This document shows positions 1 through 9,737 of a DNA stretch of 41,704 nt, in pieces. The position numbers and the translations under genes are program-made. Numbering within the stretch: position 1 is the first letter of the stretch; every line of letters begins with the position of its first letter. This DNA comes from an uncultured archaeon (GTDB lineage Archaea > Nanobdellota > Nanobdellia > Woesearchaeales > UBA583), in the NCBI GenBank assembly GCA_937138345.1, contig CAKZOW010000058.1:1-41704 (forward strand), given 5' to 3'. The notes beneath the pieces are model-generated. The model was given only the letters and a program-made list of their open reading frames with translations, had not been told where the DNA came from and did no database searches.

Positions 1-1247
1 CCATCAAATTCTACTACATAGAATTTACCATAATCAGTTACTTTTGAATATGCTTTTCCAATTTGACGTGTTTTTGCATAGAGTTTTTCAACTTCAGGGT
101 AGAGCATCTCAACAATTGATTCCTGAATATTACCTGGTGTCATTAAATCTTGTACAAATTCTCTATATTCTCCAAATTTAATGTAATGTGATTGTAGATA
201 AATTAATTCACCTACTTTTGTCATATACTCAGTTGTATATCCTGCCTCATTTGCAAGTCTGATATATTCTTCTTTTTCAGGCCCATCAACATGGTCTAAA
301 ATACTTGCCATTGCTGGAACCATAATTGAGTTTTCAACTTTTTCATCAATAAATCTTGCAAGTTCGTATCCAAGCATTCCTGAACAAATATTTGAATCAT
401 GTCCTTCTAAATAGGGATTAATATGCCCATCAACAAACGCATCTACTGCGCATTGTCCGTTTTCATCTAATTGTCCCGGAAAGTGGTGGTCAATTGTTAC
501 AATTGGACATCCATAGAGTCCAACTTGTTTATATCCTAGGATGTCTTCTTCAGTTGAACCATTGTCAGTAATAATTACAAGAGGTGATTTTGCTCCGTTT
601 TTTACTTTGTCTCTAAGCCAAAATGCCATGTCTTTTAGTGCATCTTCATATTCATAAAATGGTGCTTTTGAAGGTGCTCTTTTATAGAGTTGATACTGAG
701 CATTTAAATCTCCTCCTGTTACTCTATCCATTAAACCTAAAATTGCATTTTCCATCATATTTGAAGCTGAGTATCCATCACAATCAGCATCATGTCTTAA
801 AATAATTGGTCTTCCTTCCATCACTGCTGCTCTAATGATTGTTGCAACTTTTATGAATCTCTCTTTCATTGATTCAAGTCTAGGGGATTCAATTGAAAAT
901 TTAGTTCTTAGAGGTTTTGCTCTTTCTAGTTTTAATTTTTCTACATGCTCTTTAAACTCTTTTGTTTCGTCTGAGCTTAATTGATTCATTGAGATTACTT
1001 CTCCTTCAATTGAACCTTGCCTTTCATTGATTTGCGCATATACTTTAACACTGTGTCCAACTTCAATTTCAGGAAATGCTCTTACACCTGGTTTTACAAA
1101 TGCTTTTAATGTAAATTGTGAAGTACCATCTTCAATTTTCATAAGAGTTGGTCCTCCAGTTTGTTTAATAACTTCAACTGTTCCTCTAAAATTTAATTTA
1201 GATCCTACATGTTCTTTTCCAATTTCTTGTAAATCTATATAATTCAT
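1..1247 (-). CDS. OB-fold + DHH-family phosphoesterase (archaeal RecJ-like, COG1107-like), C-terminus beyond window
   Basis: Reverse translation from ATG at 1247: MNYIDLQEIGKEHVGSKLNFRGTVEVIKQTGGPTLMKIEDGTSQFTLKAF... (OB-like), then ILRHDADCDGYSA and ...VTIDHHFPGQ (DHH motifs). Open to position 1; absent from ORF track because partial. Confidence 0.88.
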   Translation of the reverse strand, partial: MNYIDLQEIGKEHVGSKLNFRGTVEVIKQTGGPTLMKIEDGTSQFTLKAFVKPGVRAFPEIEVGHSVKVYAQINERQGSIEGEVISMNQLSSDETKEFKEHVEKLKLERAKPLRTKFSIESPRLESMKERFIKVATIIRAAVMEGRPIILRHDADCDGYSASNMMENAILGLMDRVTGGDLNAQYQLYKRAPSKAPFYEYEDALKDMAFWLRDKVKNGAKSPLVIITDNGSTEEDILGYKQVGLYGCPIVTIDHHFPGQLDENGQCAVDAFVDGHINPYLEGHDSNICSGMLGYELARFIDEKVENSIMVPAMASILDHVDGPEKEEYIRLANEAGYTTEYMTKVGELIYLQSHYIKFGEYREFVQDLMTPGNIQESIVEMLYPEVEKLYAKTRQIGKAYSKVTDYGKFYVVEFD

Positions 1248-1405
1248 TTTTATGTTTGTAGAATAAGATACATACCTGTAATCTTGCGTAATTTAAGAAT
1301 ATCTAATTGGTGATATCTAGATATATTAGTTTATCTCTATTTATAAATATGTTGGGGTTTATTCTTAAAGATTTTATTTATAAAGTTCATTGTCTTGATA
1401 TTGTT

Positions 1406-2539
1406 ATGAAAAAATTATTATTTTTTATTGTTTTAGTAGTATTATTTTTTAGTGCATGCACGACACAAGATAATATTTCAAAACAAATTATCAACAGTAA
1501 TCAAACAAGTAATGTAGTTACTAATGATCCGGAGATAAAAGTTGCAACTTTTGCAGGTGGGTGTTTTTGGTGCACAGAAGCAGATTTTGAAAAACACGAA
1601 GGAATAGTTAGCGTAATTTCAGGGTACAGTGGTGGTTCTGAAGTTAATCCTGAGTATAGAGACGTTGCTTCAGGAAAGACTGGCCATAGGGAAGCAGTCC
1701 AAGTAAGTTATAATCCTTTAGAGATTTCTTATGAAAAATTATTGGAAATTTATATTAAACATATTGATCCAACTGATGTTAATGGTTCATTTGTTGATCG
1801 TGGTTTTCAATATTCTTATGCAATATTTTATCATGATAATGAACAATATACATTAGCAAATGAGTTTTTAGAGTATATTGATCAAGAGAAGATATTTGAT
1901 AAACCAATTTCTGTTCAAATTGAAAATTATACCTCCTTTTATTCCGCAGAAGAATATCATCAAGATTATTATAAAAAAAATCCACTAAGATATTCTTATT
2001 ATAGGTCAAGATCAGGAAGAGATGGTTTTATTGAAAAATATTGGGATGGTGTTAATTTAGATTTTACTAGTAATAAAACTACTTCTTTTTGGGAGAGTTA
2101 TGTAAAAGAAGATTCTACTGAACTTAAAGAAAGACTAACAGAGATACAATTTTATGTCACACAAGAAGATGGTACAGAAAAACCTTTTTCAAATCAATAT
2201 CATGATTTAAAAGAAGAAGGAATTTATGTTGATATTGTCTCAGGTGAGCCACTTTTTTCTTCAACACATAAATATGATTCAGGAACAGGCTGGCCATCAT
2301 TTACAAGACCTATTGACTTAGATTATGTGTCTTTACATGATGATTTTAAACTTTTTTCTCCAAGAGTTGAGGTGAGATCGTCCATTGCTGATTCTCATCT
2401 AGGACATGTATTTGAAGATGGTCCTGAAGAATTTGGTGGTCTTAGATATTGTATGAATTCAGCATCCTTGGAATTTGTATCTTTAGCTGAGATGGAAGAG
2501 AGAGGATATGGTGACTATTTGTATTTGTTTGATAAATAA
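1406..2539 (+). CDS. msrAB: Peptide methionine sulfoxide reductase MsrA-MsrB fusion, predicted lipoprotein
   Basis: [20 protein letters not shown] lipobox; [12 protein letters not shown] (MsrA); [12 protein letters not shown]...[10 protein letters not shown]...[11 protein letters not shown] (MsrB). Start at 1406 preferred over the tracked 1307. Confidence 0.93.
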   Translation: MKKLLFFIVLVVLFFSACTTQDNISKQIINSNQTSNVVTNDPEIKVATFAGGCFWCTEADFEKHEGIVSVISGYSGGSEVNPEYRDVASGKTGHREAVQVSYNPLEISYEKLLEIYIKHIDPTDVNGSFVDRGFQYSYAIFYHDNEQYTLANEFLEYIDQEKIFDKPISVQIENYTSFYSAEEYHQDYYKKNPLRYSYYRSRSGRDGFIEKYWDGVNLDFTSNKTTSFWESYVKEDSTELKERLTEIQFYVTQEDGTEKPFSNQYHDLKEEGIYVDIVSGEPLFSSTHKYDSGTGWPSFTRPIDLDYVSLHDDFKLFSPRVEVRSSIADSHLGHVFEDGPEEFGGLRYCMNSASLEFVSLAEMEERGYGDYLYLFDK

Positions 2540-2577
2540 TCAATTTTATAAACAAATTTTACTTTATTATTTTTATC

Positions 2578-3060
2578 ATGACAGTAGAAAGAACATTCGT
2601 TATGCTAAAGCCAGATACTATTCAAAGAGGTATCATTGGAGAAGTTATTTCAAGATTTGAGAAAGTAGGTTTAAAGTTATGTGCTTTAAAATTAATTCAT
2701 GTTGATAGAGATTTTGCAAAAAAACACTATTCAGATTTAGTTGATAAACCATTTTACCCAGGACTTGAAGATATGATTGTATCAGGACCAGTTGTTGCTA
2801 TGGTTTGGGAAGGAGCTTCAGCAATTGCTCTTGTAAGAAAAATGGTTGGTGCTACAGAACCAGCTTCAGCAGCTCCAGGAACTATTAGAGGAGACTTTGC
2901 TCACTTAACATATGCAAGAGCAGATACAACTGGTGGAAGAATGCCAAACATTGTTCACGCATCAGATGCACCTGAGACTGCAGAGAAAGAAATTCATTTA
3001 TGGTTTTCAGAAGCTGAGATTTTTGATGCTTTTGAATTAGCTCACGCTAAGTTTATGTAG
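2578..3060 (+). CDS. ndk: Nucleoside diphosphate kinase
   Basis: [25 protein letters not shown]...[17 protein letters not shown] typical Ndk. Confidence 0.97.
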   Translation: MTVERTFVMLKPDTIQRGIIGEVISRFEKVGLKLCALKLIHVDRDFAKKHYSDLVDKPFYPGLEDMIVSGPVVAMVWEGASAIALVRKMVGATEPASAAPGTIRGDFAHLTYARADTTGGRMPNIVHASDAPETAEKEIHLWFSEAEIFDAFELAHAKFM

Positions 3061-3099
3061 ATTAATTTATTTGAAATTAATTTCATAAATCTTTAATTT

Positions 3100-3121
3100 A
3101 TGTAGACTTTTTATCTACATT
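3100..3121. terminator. Hairpin plus T-tract between convergent genes
   Basis: ATGTAGA-CTTTTTA-TCTACAT inverted repeat followed by TCTTTTTATT. Confidence 0.5.
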
Positions 3122-3125
3122 CTTT

Positions 3126-3410
3126 TTATTCTAATATGCATTTATTTTCAATACATTTAATTTCTCCATTAAATACACTATTACACATAACTTTAGGTTT
3201 ATTTTCATTGCAATATGTTTCTTTATTCTCAAGAAATTTATCTAAATAGTTTTTATTAATTGAATCAAATTCACAATCAGAACAATCAGGTTGGATAAGA
3301 ATACAATCAGAGTCAATTTGACATGCTTTCATATCTGTTGTACTATCAATTTGGCTTGAACAAGCAGTTAAGAGAAAAGATAAAAAAATAATTATAATGG
3401 TTTTGTTTAT
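3126..3410 (-). CDS. Small cysteine-rich putative lipoprotein, probable non-ATG (ATA) start
   Basis: Tracked ORF starts at 3332, but the frame is open upstream and encodes (I)NKTIIIIFLSFLLTAC-SSQIDSTTD: a signal peptide with lipobox and no ATG. Confidence 0.6.
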   Translation of the reverse strand: MNKTIIIIFLSFLLTACSSQIDSTTDMKACQIDSDCILIQPDCSDCEFDSINKNYLDKFLENKETYCNENKPKVMCNSVFNGEIKCIENKCILE

Positions 3411-3411
3411 T

Positions 3412-3960
3412 TTATAATGTTAGCAGTGTAGATACTCCTACAATACATACATTAGTTAAAAATACCAAAATTAATGAGGCTAATACTTTTGGATATGTAG
3501 TGTTGAAATAATGTTTCATATTTCCTACAAACATCACTAAAAGATAGATAAGTAATACGATATTAATTAATGCAAATAAATAATTAATGTAGATATTTCC
3601 ACTAACATACTGTAATAAATTAATAACATGAATTGCTAGTGTTCCTGTAAGTACTGGTATTCCTATTGCAAAGTATGAATTCCAAAAAGACACTTTAGTT
3701 TTTGATTCAAATGCATTTTGAAATACATAGTAAAGTGAATAAAAAATTAACCAAAGAATTGGCATTCCAATTAAAATTTGTAGTGTATTTGCTATAACTT
3801 GACTATATTCAAGATACGATCTAATTGCAGTGATAATTGCAATATCTACAATTACTCCGATAAATAATAGTATCGTAAATGTTGTATTTGTTACTTTAGG
3901 CATATTAGTAAATCCAGTGAAATACTTAAATAATGAAAAGATAGATTCTTGTTTTACCAT
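3412..3960 (-). CDS. Multi-pass membrane protein, Yip1-like
   Basis: Several hydrophobic helices; Yip1-like arrangement by eye. Confidence 0.5.
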   Translation of the reverse strand: MVKQESIFSLFKYFTGFTNMPKVTNTTFTILLFIGVIVDIAIITAIRSYLEYSQVIANTLQILIGMPILWLIFYSLYYVFQNAFESKTKVSFWNSYFAIGIPVLTGTLAIHVINLLQYVSGNIYINYLFALINIVLLIYLLVMFVGNMKHYFNTTYPKVLASLILVFLTNVCIVGVSTLLTL

Positions 3961-4088
3961 AATACAATTGTTAAATAGTTTTATATAAATCTTTTTTATA
4001 TTTAAATTAGATTACACATGATTCATTATAATTCTCAAAGAATAGGTCAGGTAAAATTTGCAGCAATAGAAATTCACGAGGTGAATTT

Positions 4089-4664
4089 ATGAGCTCCAAA
4101 TATTTACCTTCCAGCAAAGCCGGACAGGTAAAATTTGGAGAGACGATAGGGATTATTTTTATTGTGTATATTTTAATTATGGTGGGTTTTACATGGTATA
4201 ATTCCATTACACAAGATGATTTTGCAGAGTTACAAGAAGATGTTGACAGAGAAGCAGTTTTTGATAAATATAATTTTATTGTACAATCGAGCTTTTTGAG
4301 AAAATCTCAAGGTACTGATACTGAAAATGTAATGGATTATAGATCTTTTATGGCATTTTATAATTATTCTCAAACTGAAGATGGGAAAAGGTTTTTAAGA
4401 AGTAGATTAGGTGAGGGAATGATTTCTATTTATTTTTATGAAGTTAATGATCAGAGCCAATTAGTAGGTGTTGATTTAGATGGAGAAAATGGTTTTAATA
4501 AAGTTGAAGACACATTAGTGATCTATAACTACACTCGTGATGATGGCTCAAGGCTTAGAAAGCAAGAAAATGTACTTACAACATTTCCAGTTGATTTTTC
4601 ATATCGTAAGGAGAAACTTACTAGGGTAGGAGTACTTTCTCTACAGAGTTATTTCTATGAGTAA
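4089..4664 (+). CDS. Hypothetical single-TM anchored protein
   Basis: 191-aa ORF with one N-terminal TM (TIGIIFIVYILIMVGFTWY); strong GAGGTG Shine-Dalgarno upstream. Confidence 0.7.
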   Translation: MSSKYLPSSKAGQVKFGETIGIIFIVYILIMVGFTWYNSITQDDFAELQEDVDREAVFDKYNFIVQSSFLRKSQGTDTENVMDYRSFMAFYNYSQTEDGKRFLRSRLGEGMISIYFYEVNDQSQLVGVDLDGENGFNKVEDTLVIYNYTRDDGSRLRKQENVLTTFPVDFSYRKEKLTRVGVLSLQSYFYE

Positions 4665-4701
4665 TACAAATATATTTAAATTTGAATATTAAATACTTCT
4701 T

Positions 4702-5259
4702 ATGGTTAAAAGAAAAAGTTGGTTTTCCCATAGTCCAATTGAAACTTATGATGAACTATTTGAAACAATTAAACATATTCATTTTGAATCTCATAAACTT
4801 TGTAAGACAAGTTTTGGAAAATACTTAGATAATTCAGGTAATATTGGTATTTTTTGTCATTATGATTTTGAATTTAATTTTTTAAAACAAATACAACAAG
4901 AGTTAGTCCATCCTTCAGAAAACTCAGATCAAAAATATTTTGAACTTAAAAAACCAATTTTAATTGAAGAACAAGATGGAATTCCTGAGACTTCTTATAC
5001 TCATTTGTATATTAGAAGACCTGATCCTTATAGACATCAAGCAGGAGATATAGATTTTTACTTAGCCCAAAAAGAATATAAAAAACTTAAACAAGAAATG
5101 TTACAAGGAAAGAAAGTAGAAGGAGCAAGAATATTTGAAAGACCAGATTTAGATATGATTGAGCTTCACAATCCAGACATTGACGTATTAGCTTATGTTT
5201 CTACAGAAGAAATGACAGATAAAGTGAAAGTAAAATTATCGGAGCATACTAAGTTATAG
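4702..5259 (+). CDS. Hypothetical protein
   Basis: 185-aa ORF on coding strand, tightly spaced with downstream genes. Confidence 0.65.
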   Translation: MVKRKSWFSHSPIETYDELFETIKHIHFESHKLCKTSFGKYLDNSGNIGIFCHYDFEFNFLKQIQQELVHPSENSDQKYFELKKPILIEEQDGIPETSYTHLYIRRPDPYRHQAGDIDFYLAQKEYKKLKQEMLQGKKVEGARIFERPDLDMIELHNPDIDVLAYVSTEEMTDKVKVKLSEHTKL

Positions 5260-5262
5260 AAA

Positions 5263-5688
5263 ATGAATATTAAAATATCCTATTATCAAGATTCTGATTA
5301 TGAAGAGGTTTTAGCTTTGTATAATGATGGAAAAACTTTTGGTGGACAATATGATGATGCAAGAGATACTAAAGAAAAATTATCGACTTTAATTGAGATG
5401 AAAATTTGGTCAATTTTAGTAGCTAAGATAGATAATAGGATTGTAGGAACAGTAACTTTATTTGAAGACTCAAGAGCTGCTTGGTTATATCGTTTTGCAG
5501 TTCAAAAAGAAAATGAATTAGAAATTTCAAAAAAATTATCTCAGGAAGCTTTATCTATTTTAAAAGAAAAAGGACATTCTCAAGTTTTAGTTTATGCTCC
5601 AGCTGAAAATAAAAATTTTGAAAATAGGTATTTACAATTAGCTTTTAATAAAGGTGGAGATTATACTTGCTATTGGAGAGATATTTGA
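5263..5688 (+). CDS. GNAT-family N-acetyltransferase
   Basis: IKISYYQDSDYEEVLALYNDG...IVGTVTLFEDSRAAWLYRFAVQ GNAT-like fold signature. Confidence 0.75.
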   Translation: MNIKISYYQDSDYEEVLALYNDGKTFGGQYDDARDTKEKLSTLIEMKIWSILVAKIDNRIVGTVTLFEDSRAAWLYRFAVQKENELEISKKLSQEALSILKEKGHSQVLVYAPAENKNFENRYLQLAFNKGGDYTCYWRDI

Positions 5689-5689
5689 T

Positions 5690-6196
5690 ATGGTAAAAAT
5701 AATTATTGTAAATGAAAAAGATGAAATTATTGATCATAAGGAAAGAGGAACTCTAAATAAAAATGATATTTATAGAGTTTCTGCTCTATGGATTATGAAT
5801 TCAAAAGGGGAAGTACTTTTAGCACAAAGAAGTTTCAATAAAAAAAATAATCCTGGAAAATGGGGTCCTGCAGTTGCTGGAACAAATGATATCGGAGAGA
5901 CTTACCTTTCAAATATTATTAAAGAGGCAGAAGAAGAAATAGGGATTAATATACCAAATCCAAAAAAATTACAAAAAAATAGAATTAATGGAAAAAATAA
6001 CTATTTTGTTCAATGGTATTATTTAGAATTAGATAAGGAAATTATTGAATTTGCACTTCAAGAAGATGAAGTTGAGAAAATAAAGTGGTTTTCAAAAGAA
6101 GAGTTTTTAGAAGGAATTGAGAACCTAAATTCTGATTTTTTAGATACAATGAGAGAATATACCCATCTTATTGATTTAGTTAAAAACTTTAAGTAA
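5690..6196 (+). CDS. NUDIX hydrolase (IPP isomerase-like subgroup)
   Basis: Nudix box GTNDIGETYLSNIIKEAEEEIGI; start at MVKIIIVNEKDE (5690) preferred. Confidence 0.85.
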   Translation: MVKIIIVNEKDEIIDHKERGTLNKNDIYRVSALWIMNSKGEVLLAQRSFNKKNNPGKWGPAVAGTNDIGETYLSNIIKEAEEEIGINIPNPKKLQKNRINGKNNYFVQWYYLELDKEIIEFALQEDEVEKIKWFSKEEFLEGIENLNSDFLDTMREYTHLIDLVKNFK

Positions 6197-6245
6197 AATC
6201 ATCTGTATGAATAAACTATATAAACTTTGAAGTACTACTTTTATT

Positions 6246-6710
6246 ATGAAAAATATTGAAGAAACATCTTTAGGTGATTCATTACAGTATGTTATAAGTA
6301 TAGCATTCTTATTTTTAATTGGGTTATTATTGGTTACAGGAAAATTTGGAGATATGTTATTATATGCAATTGGATTACTTGTAGTTCAACTTTTAATTTC
6401 TTTAGTTAGATTTAAGATTTTACATGTTATTCTAGAAGTTTTTGTACTTATTTTTATGGGTATAACATTAATAGCATTTATCCCTGTTTTTATTTTCAAA
6501 GTATTGGCGTGGATTGTACTTATTCCAGTTTTTATTTTAGGAATGCTTGATTTAATGGCATTTAAATCAAAGGGAATGTATCAGCAAATTTATGTGAGAA
6601 CGCCCAATTTTGGATTTAAAGATGCTAGTTCTTCTAGTGTTAAATCAAAACCTGCAATTAAAAAGAAAAAAAATGAGGGGGCTGTTGATGCAGATTTTAA
6701 GGAAAAATGA
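6246..6710 (+). CDS. Small multi-pass membrane protein with basic C-terminal tail
   Basis: ORF with 4 hydrophobic segments and a Lys-rich tail; overlaps the next ORF by 4 nt. Confidence 0.6.
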   Translation: MKNIEETSLGDSLQYVISIAFLFLIGLLLVTGKFGDMLLYAIGLLVVQLLISLVRFKILHVILEVFVLIFMGITLIAFIPVFIFKVLAWIVLIPVFILGMLDLMAFKSKGMYQQIYVRTPNFGFKDASSSSVKSKPAIKKKKNEGAVDADFKEK

Positions 6711-6976
6711 GTTTAGAGAGAAAAGCATTACATTATAATGATAAGTTATTATCCTCAGCTCAAATGTTGGAAAGAGTATCTCAAGGGAATTATACAGTAC
6801 ATATTAATTTAGATACTCTAGTAAAAGAAGATCCACTTTCACTTAGGGTACATATGCGTCATTGGGCTCACACTTCTCCAAATTCTAGATTTTTATTATC
6901 AGGGAATCTTGAGTTTTATCAGAATATGCAAATTCCTAAGGAATTGGAATCAAAAGTAACTTATATTGGTTTTTAA
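6707..6976 (+). CDS. Hypothetical protein (89 aa)
   Basis: ATG overlaps the upstream stop; operon-like. Confidence 0.55.
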   Translation: MSLERKALHYNDKLLSSAQMLERVSQGNYTVHINLDTLVKEDPLSLRVHMRHWAHTSPNSRFLLSGNLEFYQNMQIPKELESKVTYIGF

Positions 6977-6981
6977 GTTCT

Positions 6982-7232
6982 TATTTTCCAAAAAAACTAC
7001 TTAGTGACTTTTGTTTCTCTATGCCAGACATTTCATTTCATTCCATTCTTGCACTTTGTGAGCAAAGCTCAAAAAGCTCCTTTCCAAATACTCACATCAT
7101 ATTTTGTGCCAAAACCATGAACGGCTAGAGTACTCAACAATCATAGATTCTTGGTCGCCATTTTTAAAAATGGCATTTCGCTTTGCTCAAGCTCTATTTT
7201 CCAAAAAAGCTACTTAGTGACTTTTGTTTCTC
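6982..7232. repeat. Direct repeat of the DP2 3' end flanking a ~175-bp insert
   Basis: TATTTTCCAAAAAA[A/G]CTACTTAGTGACTTTTGTTTCTC at 6982-7019 and 7195-7232 (37/38). Confidence 0.9.
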
Positions 7233-9377
7233 CAACTCCTTCCCAAATACACCATCTAGACGAAGTTGAGTGAGTTCTAGTGTTTCAACAAGATATGGGT
7301 CAATGTTAAATTCTTCACAGATGTTAAATGAGTGTTGTACATATTTTTTAACAGATCCTTCTGAGATTGTAAAGTTAACTGAGGGTTCATTGCATTCAAT
7401 GCATTTTCCAATTAAAGGCGGTCTTCTGTATTTTGCATTACAATTTGTACATCTAAATTGCTGTTGTCCAAATTTTCTTAAATTACCTTTAATATCTTTC
7501 ATAAAGTGTTTATCAATTACAAGATCTCCTACTTTATCGGCATCAACTGCTCTGATTTTTTTTCCTAGGTTTAATTGCAAATCTAATTTTTCTTTCATTG
7601 ATGGAACAGATTTATATGAGGAACACATAATAGTATTATTCATATTTGATGTGTCGTGAGTGAATTTATACCCTAAATATCTCTCACCTGCAGTTTTTGC
7701 ATATACTCTTTTATCTACTTGCTCAATTTTGACATCTTTTGGAGATTTGTATTCTTTATTTGCTCTATAAAATTCTAGAGGATAATGATCTACAATATCC
7801 ATTCCATGAACTTCATCATCTACTTGATCTAAAAGTAAATGTGCAGTTAAAACAAGACTCACATCCATTGTTCTTGAACCTCTTCTATCTGGTAAGAATT
7901 CACGAGATCCATTGATGAGACCATCGAGGAGAAGCATTACTCCATTTTCGTCACCATCTAAATTACGTCTTTGAGCTGCGTGCCATACTGGGTGTGAGAA
8001 ACATCCTTGCGTTTTAGTATATCCAATAATTCTTCCAACAATTCCTGCTGATGTGTGTGGTGCAAGACCAATTAGAAGATGTCCAATGGTATCTTCTTTG
8101 GTTTTGAAATTGTAGAATTTTGGTAATTTGTAGAGTTTTTCAAGAAGATCATCAATATAATTTCCAGTTTTCATTACAAAATCTGATGCTAATTCATCTC
8201 CGGATTCAACGCAATCAGGAAGTGCAACATCTTGAGGTAACATTTCACAAATTTGTTCATCATGCTCTAGAGGTTTTCCTAAATAATCATGTGTGTATCC
8301 TAGTTCATGTAACTTTTTAATTGATGTTCCAATTTCTTTTGGTTTGAAATGAGTCATTCCCATCTCAATCATATCAAATCTCACAGTTCCATCTTTATTC
8401 ACATAAACTCCATTAATTGCTCTTAAGAATCCTTTTGCTAGATGTTCAACGGTGTGGTGTTTATTAATTGTATCTGTGATTCCTTTCACATGTTTTGGAT
8501 AGGGAGTATTTGGTCCTAAGATATTTCTTAGTTCTTTTTCATAGGGATTTAAATCAATGGTTGTTTTTTTGTAGAGAATTGATTCATCTGTTTCTTTTTC
8601 AAGTTCTCTAAATGTGTATTTTTCAAATATTTTTTGCTTATTTGCAGTTTTTGACTCAAGAGACATAGGATATATTGTTTCTTCCCCATTATCTGCGTCA
8701 ACATATACTCTAAAATGTTCTTCAACTTCACCTTCTTTTTTGAATACATCAACTAAGTTTTTAGTTCTTCCACCTGCTTTTCCAACAGGAAATAGAGCGT
8801 GAGATCGTGTCTCTGAGTTGAATTGTTTACGCATTTTTGCTTTTTCAGGTCTTCCCATACGAGCTCCGATGTATGTTCCAGCTTTATCCCTAATTCCTAA
8901 TTCATTACATTCATTGATAATTTCTACAGGTGTTTTTGAGAGATTATTTTCAGCATAGTTTGCTATTTTTTTGATTTGCTTAGCTAAATCTTTTGGTGTA
9001 TATGATTTGTAATCTACGAGTCCTAAGTTTACTAATATTTTTGAAGTATTATCTTCATTAATTTCTAAGGTTGTTTCGTTTTGTATTGTATGCTCAATAC
9101 CTATGATTTCAAATTCTCTTTTTTTATCTAAATTAGAAATAGTTGATTTTTCATTTTTTACTATGAAATTTTCTTTTAGATATTCTAGAAAATCAATTAA
9201 CTCAGATGCTGAGAGTTCATTCCAGTAATAAAGATAGAGAGGGTGTAGGTCTATTTCGTATTTTTTAGAAATAGCAATTGCCTCATCTAAATTTGGTTTT
9301 TCAATGAGAGGATTTTTTAGAAATTTTTCAAGATAGTTATCTTTTTTTTCACATAATGTATTAAAATCTATTGCCAT
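7194..9377 (-). CDS. polC: DNA polymerase D large subunit DP2, C-terminal half only
   Basis: WIGARMGRPEKAK-like IGARMGRPEKAKMRK, GLAPHTSAGIVGRIIGY, HAAQRRNLDGDENGVMLLLDGL, FRCTNCNAKYRRPPLIGKC; C-terminal PIP-like QKSLSSFF. N-terminal ~500 residues of canonical DP2 absent. Confidence 0.93.
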   Translation of the reverse strand: MAIDFNTLCEKKDNYLEKFLKNPLIEKPNLDEAIAISKKYEIDLHPLYLYYWNELSASELIDFLEYLKENFIVKNEKSTISNLDKKREFEIIGIEHTIQNETTLEINEDNTSKILVNLGLVDYKSYTPKDLAKQIKKIANYAENNLSKTPVEIINECNELGIRDKAGTYIGARMGRPEKAKMRKQFNSETRSHALFPVGKAGGRTKNLVDVFKKEGEVEEHFRVYVDADNGEETIYPMSLESKTANKQKIFEKYTFRELEKETDESILYKKTTIDLNPYEKELRNILGPNTPYPKHVKGITDTINKHHTVEHLAKGFLRAINGVYVNKDGTVRFDMIEMGMTHFKPKEIGTSIKKLHELGYTHDYLGKPLEHDEQICEMLPQDVALPDCVESGDELASDFVMKTGNYIDDLLEKLYKLPKFYNFKTKEDTIGHLLIGLAPHTSAGIVGRIIGYTKTQGCFSHPVWHAAQRRNLDGDENGVMLLLDGLINGSREFLPDRRGSRTMDVSLVLTAHLLLDQVDDEVHGMDIVDHYPLEFYRANKEYKSPKDVKIEQVDKRVYAKTAGERYLGYKFTHDTSNMNNTIMCSSYKSVPSMKEKLDLQLNLGKKIRAVDADKVGDLVIDKHFMKDIKGNLRKFGQQQFRCTNCNAKYRRPPLIGKCIECNEPSVNFTISEGSVKKYVQHSFNICEEFNIDPYLVETLELTQLRLDGVFGKELEKQKSLSSFFGK

Positions 9378-9378
9378 A

Positions 9379-9630
9379 TTACTGTACTCCCCCAAGTGCA
9401 ATTTTTTCAGTATTTAAAATATGATTGAGCAATTCATTTGAGAGAGTCTCAACACTATATTCTTGTGTTTTACTCTCAATTTTTAATACATGATAGTTAC
9501 CAAGTGTTGTGATAGATGATTTAACAAAATCAGTGTATTCATGTAATGATGTATGAATTGATTTTTGAGAATATATTTGATTGTTTAAATAGATAAATGC
9601 AAAACCTTCTTTTACAATCATTTCTTTCAT
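9379..9630 (-). CDS. Hypothetical protein (83 aa)
   Basis: ORF immediately upstream of DP2 on the same strand. Confidence 0.5.
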   Translation of the reverse strand: MKEMIVKEGFAFIYLNNQIYSQKSIHTSLHEYTDFVKSSITTLGNYHVLKIESKTQEYSVETLSNELLNHILNTEKIALGGVQ

Positions 9631-9737
9631 AACAATATCTCTTCTCTTTGATTTATATAGTTTATCTTATCTTTTCTTATTCTTTTTCACTTCTTAAAAA
9701 TACAAGAATTTATATCAAAGCTTTTTTTTATTTTTTT

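Noticed and set aside
1779-2009. Minus-strand 76-aa ORF inside msrAB
   Set aside because: Antisense shadow ORF; the plus strand encodes unambiguous MsrA.
3045-3112. Repeat of TTTATGTAGA at the ndk 3' end as another gene-end duplication
   Set aside because: Only ~10-12 nt and the second copy belongs to a terminator hairpin, so chance is likely.
7270-8802. Several plus-strand ORFs antisense to DP2 (7270, 8120, 8614) and the 8549 minus-strand overlap
   Set aside because: Low-complexity shadow translations inside the well-supported DP2 CDS.
9379-9630. 83-aa ORF upstream of DP2 as the missing DP2 N-terminus
   Set aside because: Sequence does not resemble any DP2 N-terminal segment and is far too short.
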